DNA of 43,479 nucleotides from Candidatus Bipolaricaulota bacterium (GTDB lineage Bacteria; Bipolaricaulota; Bipolaricaulia; RBG-16-55-9; DRXL01), in assembly GCA_938091745.1 (NCBI GenBank), contig CALLJK010000006.1:1-43479 (forward strand), read 5' to 3'. Shown here piece by piece: positions 40,138 to 43,479 of this stretch (its first letter is position 1; each line of letters starts with the position of its first letter). Below the pieces are notes generated by a model. The model ran no database searches. It worked only from the letters and a program-made list of their open reading frames with translations, and was not told the DNA's origin. Made by a program: the position numbers and the translations under genes.

Positions 40138-40356
40138 ATGCAAGCGCTCGGGAAGCTCTTCATGATCTTAGGGAGTGTGCTAATCATTCTGGGTGCAGCA
40201 CTATATTTCAGTAAGTCGATCCCGTGGTTAGGACGACTACCAGGGGATATTGTGATCGAGCGCCCCACTATAACGATCTATATCCCCCTCGCGACGAGTC
40301 TCTTGCTCAGTCTTGTCTTGTCAGCGTTCTTGTATCTGCTCTCACGGCTGCGGTGA
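40138..40356 (+). CDS. DUF2905 membrane protein
   Basis: A 72-residue protein with two membrane segments (LFMILGSVLIILGAALYF and IPLATSLLLSLVLSAFLYLL) flanking the family motif WLGRLPGDIVIERPTITIYI. The family is widespread in thermophiles and its function is unknown. Its last 15 bp overlap the end of the convergent peptidase gene. Confidence 0.88.
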   Translation: MQALGKLFMILGSVLIILGAALYFSKSIPWLGRLPGDIVIERPTITIYIPLATSLLLSLVLSAFLYLLSRLR

Positions 40357-41679
40357 GCGCCGCCACGTCATATACTGAAAGATCAGATCGACAAAGCCGT
40401 CCTTGAACTCTTCATAGCGCCCTTGCTGAGCAACCTGCTCCAGCTCACGCAGTTTCAGCTCGATGTGCGAGCGCGTTGCGGGGTCGTCAATATACGTGCT
40501 CGCGAAACTTCGCACGCGTTGAAAGGAGTCTTGCACCGTCCGAGCGACGCGCTCGGCATCAACCGTGTAATTTCTCGGATCAGAAATATATTTCGTCACG
40601 TAAGCGGCCTTCTCGGCGTTGAAGCGCCCGGTGTTCCAGACCTCTCGCGTGATGCGCTCCAGCTCGTTGCCCTCGATCAACAAGTGCTTGAGCGCAATCA
40701 CGCGATTGAAAATTTGGTCCATTACAAAATCGAAAGAACGTTGGCCATCCTCGGTGATCTCTGTCGCGTTCAGATGACCGAGATATTCGCGACGGACCTC
40801 ATCGAGCGAGATATAAAGAATCTGCTGGAAGAGTCTGTCTAATTGCTCAAACGAGAACCCATACGAGCAGAGCGAGAGCGGGAGTCGCTCTCCCTGCAAG
40901 AGTTGATAAAACTCTAAGAATCTCTCGATGCCCCATCGGGTAGCGAAGAAATTGATAAAACTCCCCCCGAAATTATAGATAAATCTTCGTGAAGAACATC
41001 CAGTCAGATAGCTGATCAGATCAGGGTTCTCTGCTTCAACGAAGAGCTTCAAATGCTGATCGGTCACACCGAACTGTTCATCGTCGGGTACAGCATCAGA
41101 CTTAGAAGACACGTACACAGCGAGCCCTTCGCGCAGTGTGACGGGCTTACTGCCGCCGATAAGTGTCAGATCGAGAATATGAGTCAGCTCGTGGGGAATG
41201 GTCTCTTGGGGCAGGCCGATGCTCAGGCCGCCCAGCCCGCGCGGGGTGTTGTCAAGATGGGCGTAGATCGCGTAGCGATTGAGCCTTCCCGTCAAAGCCA
41301 GCGCCTGCACTTCTGGGGTATTGGGCAGCGCGCTGACGTGCGCAGCGCACAGATAACATCGAGTCTTCTGCTGATAGTCCTCAAGCGACGCGTACACAAA
41401 CACCGCGATCTTGCCGTATTGCTGCACAGAGTAAGGGAGCTGGAGGACCTGCTCGATATTTCGCAAGTCTGTTTCGAGGGAGAGGGCGATCTCGTCGAGC
41501 TTGGCTTGAAGCGGGTCGGGGCTGCCCAGGGCGAGTCTCTCTGGGGGTGTGTCCTTCCACAGATAGATAAAGAATCTCTCGGTCTCATAGCGAACCCAGT
41601 CGCCCTCAACGATGGGATTGGCCAGGGCGACAGCGCTCCACAGCAGAACACCAAGTGCTAAGACAAGCAAGCGCCGCAT
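40342..41679 (-). CDS. Secreted MA-clan (gluzincin-like) peptidase
   Basis: A 445-residue exported protein. A signal peptide (MRRLLVLALGVLLWSAVALA) is followed by a zinc site HELTH in ETIPHELTHILDLTLIGG and a downstream glutamate in TLREGLAVYVSS, the arrangement of peptidase_MA family gluzincins. Later segments (FIYNFGGSFINFFATRWGIE) fit the same group. The C-terminal third is helical and charged. The start at 41679 is fixed by AGGAGG and the signal peptide. A TATAAT at 41701-41706 touches the edge of the palindromic repeat upstream. The substrate is unknown. Confidence 0.83.
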   Translation of the reverse strand: MRRLLVLALGVLLWSAVALANPIVEGDWVRYETERFFIYLWKDTPPERLALGSPDPLQAKLDEIALSLETDLRNIEQVLQLPYSVQQYGKIAVFVYASLEDYQQKTRCYLCAAHVSALPNTPEVQALALTGRLNRYAIYAHLDNTPRGLGGLSIGLPQETIPHELTHILDLTLIGGSKPVTLREGLAVYVSSKSDAVPDDEQFGVTDQHLKLFVEAENPDLISYLTGCSSRRFIYNFGGSFINFFATRWGIERFLEFYQLLQGERLPLSLCSYGFSFEQLDRLFQQILYISLDEVRREYLGHLNATEITEDGQRSFDFVMDQIFNRVIALKHLLIEGNELERITREVWNTGRFNAEKAAYVTKYISDPRNYTVDAERVARTVQDSFQRVRSFASTYIDDPATRSHIELKLRELEQVAQQGRYEEFKDGFVDLIFQYMTWRRSPQP

Positions 41680-41705
41680 AGGGCCTCCTCGTGTCGAAAT
41701 ATTAT

Positions 41706-41778
41706 AGGCCCTCACCCCGGCTGACGCTACCCCTCTCCCGTGGATGAACCACGGGAGAGGGGTCGGGGGGGAGGGCCT
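41706..41778. repeat. 73-bp nested palindromic element, copy 3
   Basis: AGGCCCTCACCCC (41706-41718) pairs with 41766-41778 with one mismatch. The inner stem is TACCCCTCTCCCGTG/CACGGGAGAGGGGT. It is intergenic, between the peptidase promoter and the cspA terminator. Confidence 0.85.
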
Positions 41779-41810
41779 TCTCTCTCTGCGCCCTGCAAGT
41801 GCAAAGAGAA

Positions 41811-41838
41811 CCCCGGCGAGAGAGTTCCCTCGCCGGGG
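41811..41838 (-). terminator. cspA terminator
   Basis: A perfect 10-bp stem CCCCGGCGAG/CTCGCCGGGG with an 8-nt loop is followed on the minus strand by TTCTCTTTG, 26 nt after the cspA stop. Confidence 0.85.
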
Positions 41839-41864
41839 CTTCTGTTCTGTGTGTTCAGACGCTC

Positions 41865-42068
41865 TTACTTAGGCTGGACGTTTGCGGCTCGGGGGCCTTT
41901 GGCGTCGCTGGTGATCTCGAACTCCACAGCCTGGCCCTCACGCAAGGTCTTGAACCCCTCGGCTTTAATCGCCGAGAAGTGCACGAACACGTCCGGGCCG
42001 CCGTTATCTTGTTGGATAAAGCCGTAGCCCTTGGCGTCGTTGAACCATTTGACTTTGCCGGTTACCAT
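41865..42068 (-). CDS. cspA: Cold-shock protein (CSD nucleic-acid chaperone)
   Basis: A 67-residue CspA-type OB-fold protein with RNP1 KGYGFIQ and RNP2 VFVHFSAI, the opening [11 protein letters not shown] and the ending [10 protein letters not shown]. It binds single-stranded RNA or DNA and melts secondary structure. The ATG at 42068 has AGAAAGGGG upstream; the TTG two codons earlier is rejected. The ~134 nt untranslated leader is typical of cold-shock genes under RNA-level control. Confidence 0.96.
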   Translation of the reverse strand: MVTGKVKWFNDAKGYGFIQQDNGGPDVFVHFSAIKAEGFKTLREGQAVEFEITSDAKGPRAANVQPK

Positions 42069-42237
42069 GTGCAAAACCCCTTTCTGCTGTCTGATTTCCC
42101 GTCTCGAGCACCGTCTTGGGCATCAGGGGTTTTGGGCCCCGGCACCATCGTGTGTCGAAGGGTAGGACTTGACCAGTGTGACCACGAGACAAGTCGTACA
42201 GCAAAACTACTATAGCACATTCGGGAGCGCTTGTCAA
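42069..42237 (-). promoter_or_regulatory. cspA promoter and long 5' leader
   Basis: TTGACA (42232-42237), a 17-nt spacer and TATAGT (42209-42214) on the minus strand put the start near 42202, leaving ~134 nt before the ATG. The leader contains G/C-rich complementary blocks (for example GGGGCCC and repeated GGGGTTTTG/CAAAACCCC-like runs) that could form alternative folds, as in cspA thermosensors. Confidence 0.7.
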
Positions 42238-42270
42238 ATCCCCCTTACGACGAATAGTGATTATTCGCTT

Positions 42271-43479
42271 CTACTGCTCTGTATCGACGACCTCCCCAAT
42301 ACGATGGCGGATCTCCATCAAGTGTGCTTGAGCCTGCGGGTCCTTGACGCCCTCGACCAACAGATCGCTGATCGCCCGGTCTATGCGAATCAGTTCAGAA
42401 TACGCCATCGCCACCGCGTCGCTCACCCTGCTAGGGGTTTCGTCGGTCGCTATCGCGATCAATGTATCTATATAGACACTCTGAATCGCCCTCTGGAACG
42501 AGTCCGTAGGTGCTCTTTTCTTGAGCACATCGGCCCAGATCGCGTCGGTGAAGCTCATAAAGTGCTCAGCGAGCGTGTACGGGTTCGCTTCATCGGAACG
42601 ATAAGCGTTGTCGCGAATGCGGCGCAGGCGCTCCGGCCAAAAAGCTGCCGTCAGCACCGAAGCGCGCATCTCCGTGATCGAGTCGTGAATGGGGAAGTGG
42701 AAGCGCTGGCCCACGCTCCAGCTTGAAGCCCAGTCCCACCAGCGCTCGCGCGGCATCTTATCTAATAAGTGCTTGGGGAAGCGCTTGGGGATCTCCGGGC
42801 TGAACGCGTCGAGCACGAAGCGCAGGGCTTGGCGCTGGCGATCGGCAGACAAGACTCTGAGTGGGGTGAGCACATCGCCCTTATGGGCACGGGTCACTTC
42901 CATGCCCCCAAGGGCCTTCACCGCTGTGACATACCCGCGCATCTGCTGATAGAGCAAGACATTCACCGCGCTGCGCAACGGCCAATACTCAGCGTCCTCC
43001 GCGATCACCCGCTCTTCTAGGCCCGGCCAGAGGCGCTCCACTAATCTCTGTAAATCTTTGAAGTACGCGATGGGATCGTCGCTGAGATCCCATTGGTTGA
43101 TCGCGGGATCGAGAGCATATTGATAGTTCCAGGCGTCTTCATCGGTGCCGTACAGATACTGATCCTTGCCGTGTTGCTGCGCGATAGCTTGGAGATCGGG
43201 ATGGGGCTCGAGCGTCTCATTGCCTACGGGCTTGTAGCCCCATTGGATCGCCCAGATATCATAGGGCCCTACGGTCGAGCTGTAGTACTCCCCTTGATGT
43301 TCGCGATCAGCAGCGATGTTAGGGGGATTATAGTCCATCACCGACGCTGTGACTCCGTATTGCTGGGTGTAGTCGAGATCGTGGAGCTTCTCAAATGGTG
43401 TAGCGAAGCTCGCCTTAAAGTTATGTCTCAGCCCCAGGGCATGGCCCACTTCGTGCATGGTGAGTTCGCGCAGCGCTGC
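42271..43479 (-). CDS. Zinc-dependent metalloprotease (DUF5117/DUF4953 type), C-terminal part
   Basis: The gene enters from beyond the window end; about 402 residues are visible. The zinc motif is TMHEVGHALGLRHNF (HExxHxxGxxH, metzincin-like), close to the visible edge. After it come SVMDYNPPNIA (with the Met-turn-like SVMDY), VGPYDIWAIQWGYKP and a long helical C-terminal region typical of the large DUF5117-DUF4953 secreted proteases. The N-terminal half, including any signal peptide, lies outside. Full-length members are ~800 residues, so about half is missing. Confidence 0.9.
   Translation of the reverse strand, partial: AALRELTMHEVGHALGLRHNFKASFATPFEKLHDLDYTQQYGVTASVMDYNPPNIAADREHQGEYYSSTVGPYDIWAIQWGYKPVGNETLEPHPDLQAIAQQHGKDQYLYGTDEDAWNYQYALDPAINQWDLSDDPIAYFKDLQRLVERLWPGLEERVIAEDAEYWPLRSAVNVLLYQQMRGYVTAVKALGGMEVTRAHKGDVLTPLRVLSADRQRQALRFVLDAFSPEIPKRFPKHLLDKMPRERWWDWASSWSVGQRFHFPIHDSITEMRASVLTAAFWPERLRRIRDNAYRSDEANPYTLAEHFMSFTDAIWADVLKKRAPTDSFQRAIQSVYIDTLIAIATDETPSRVSDAVAMAYSELIRIDRAISDLLVEGVKDPQAQAHLMEIRHRIGEVVDTEQ

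Noticed and set aside
1-43479. CRISPR array, insertion sequence or prophage genes
   Set aside because: No regularly spaced direct repeats, transposase, integrase or phage structural gene is visible.

Overview
The window comes from a Gram-negative-type (diderm) bacterium of moderate GC content, probably thermophilic and anaerobic, possibly from a candidate phylum such as Bipolaricaulota/Acetothermia. That placement is inferred from the split glycine decarboxylase (GcvPA/GcvPB), EtfBA, a Mre11-Rad50-NurA end-resection operon, outer-membrane barrels ending in aromatic residues and very compact gene packing. No marker gene in the window proves it.

Layout. 1-740: an unrecognised gene remnant, then tRNA-Asp and tRNA-Phe under one consensus promoter. 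774-2922 (minus): an AT-rich accessory patch with an AlbA_2 protein and a DUF4160 / DUF2442-HTH pair behind an operator-like palindrome. 3019-6237: gcvH-gcvPA-gcvPB. 6277-9127: a TolB-like propeller, nrnA and ribF. 9114-10635 (minus): higBA behind a twice-frameshifted PD-(D/E)XK nuclease pseudogene, and a glutaredoxin. 10776-13177: tsaB-etfB-etfA. 13267-14854: two overlapping secreted proteins with FlgD-like ends. 14851-22407 (minus): thioredoxin, a membrane-anchored PpiC foldase fused to a SecD-head-like domain, and mre11-rad50-nurA. 22457-22917 (minus): a promoter, a highly structured non-coding stretch and a terminator. 23148-25285: a small possible beta-grasp protein and lexA-recA. 25410-27273: threonine dehydrogenase-like and SDR genes. 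27290-29648 (minus): toxin-antitoxin modules, each embedded in fragments of the 3' end of a WD40 gene. 29694-38869 (minus): a five-gene operon (subtilase with C-terminal sorting-like domain, PorV-like barrel, giant barrel-propeller protein, MacB-type permease and ATPase). 38964-43479: small envelope proteins, a secreted gluzincin, cspA with a long leader, and the C-terminal part of a large zinc metalloprotease cut by the window edge.

Cross-cutting features. Many genes have a clear -35/-10 pair ending only 5-10 nt before the start codon, so their mRNAs should be leaderless; others have strong Shine-Dalgarno sites. A 72-73 bp nested palindrome occurs three times, once in frame inside an ABC ATPase. 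Threonine dehydrogenase feeding glycine to the Gcv proteins, with electrons leaving through EtfBA, would be a coherent amino-acid catabolic theme. The strongest candidates for something undescribed are the PpiC-SecD head fusion, the subtilase-PorV-barrel/propeller-ABC operon, the structured minus-strand RNA locus and the WD40-tail toxin-antitoxin cassettes.
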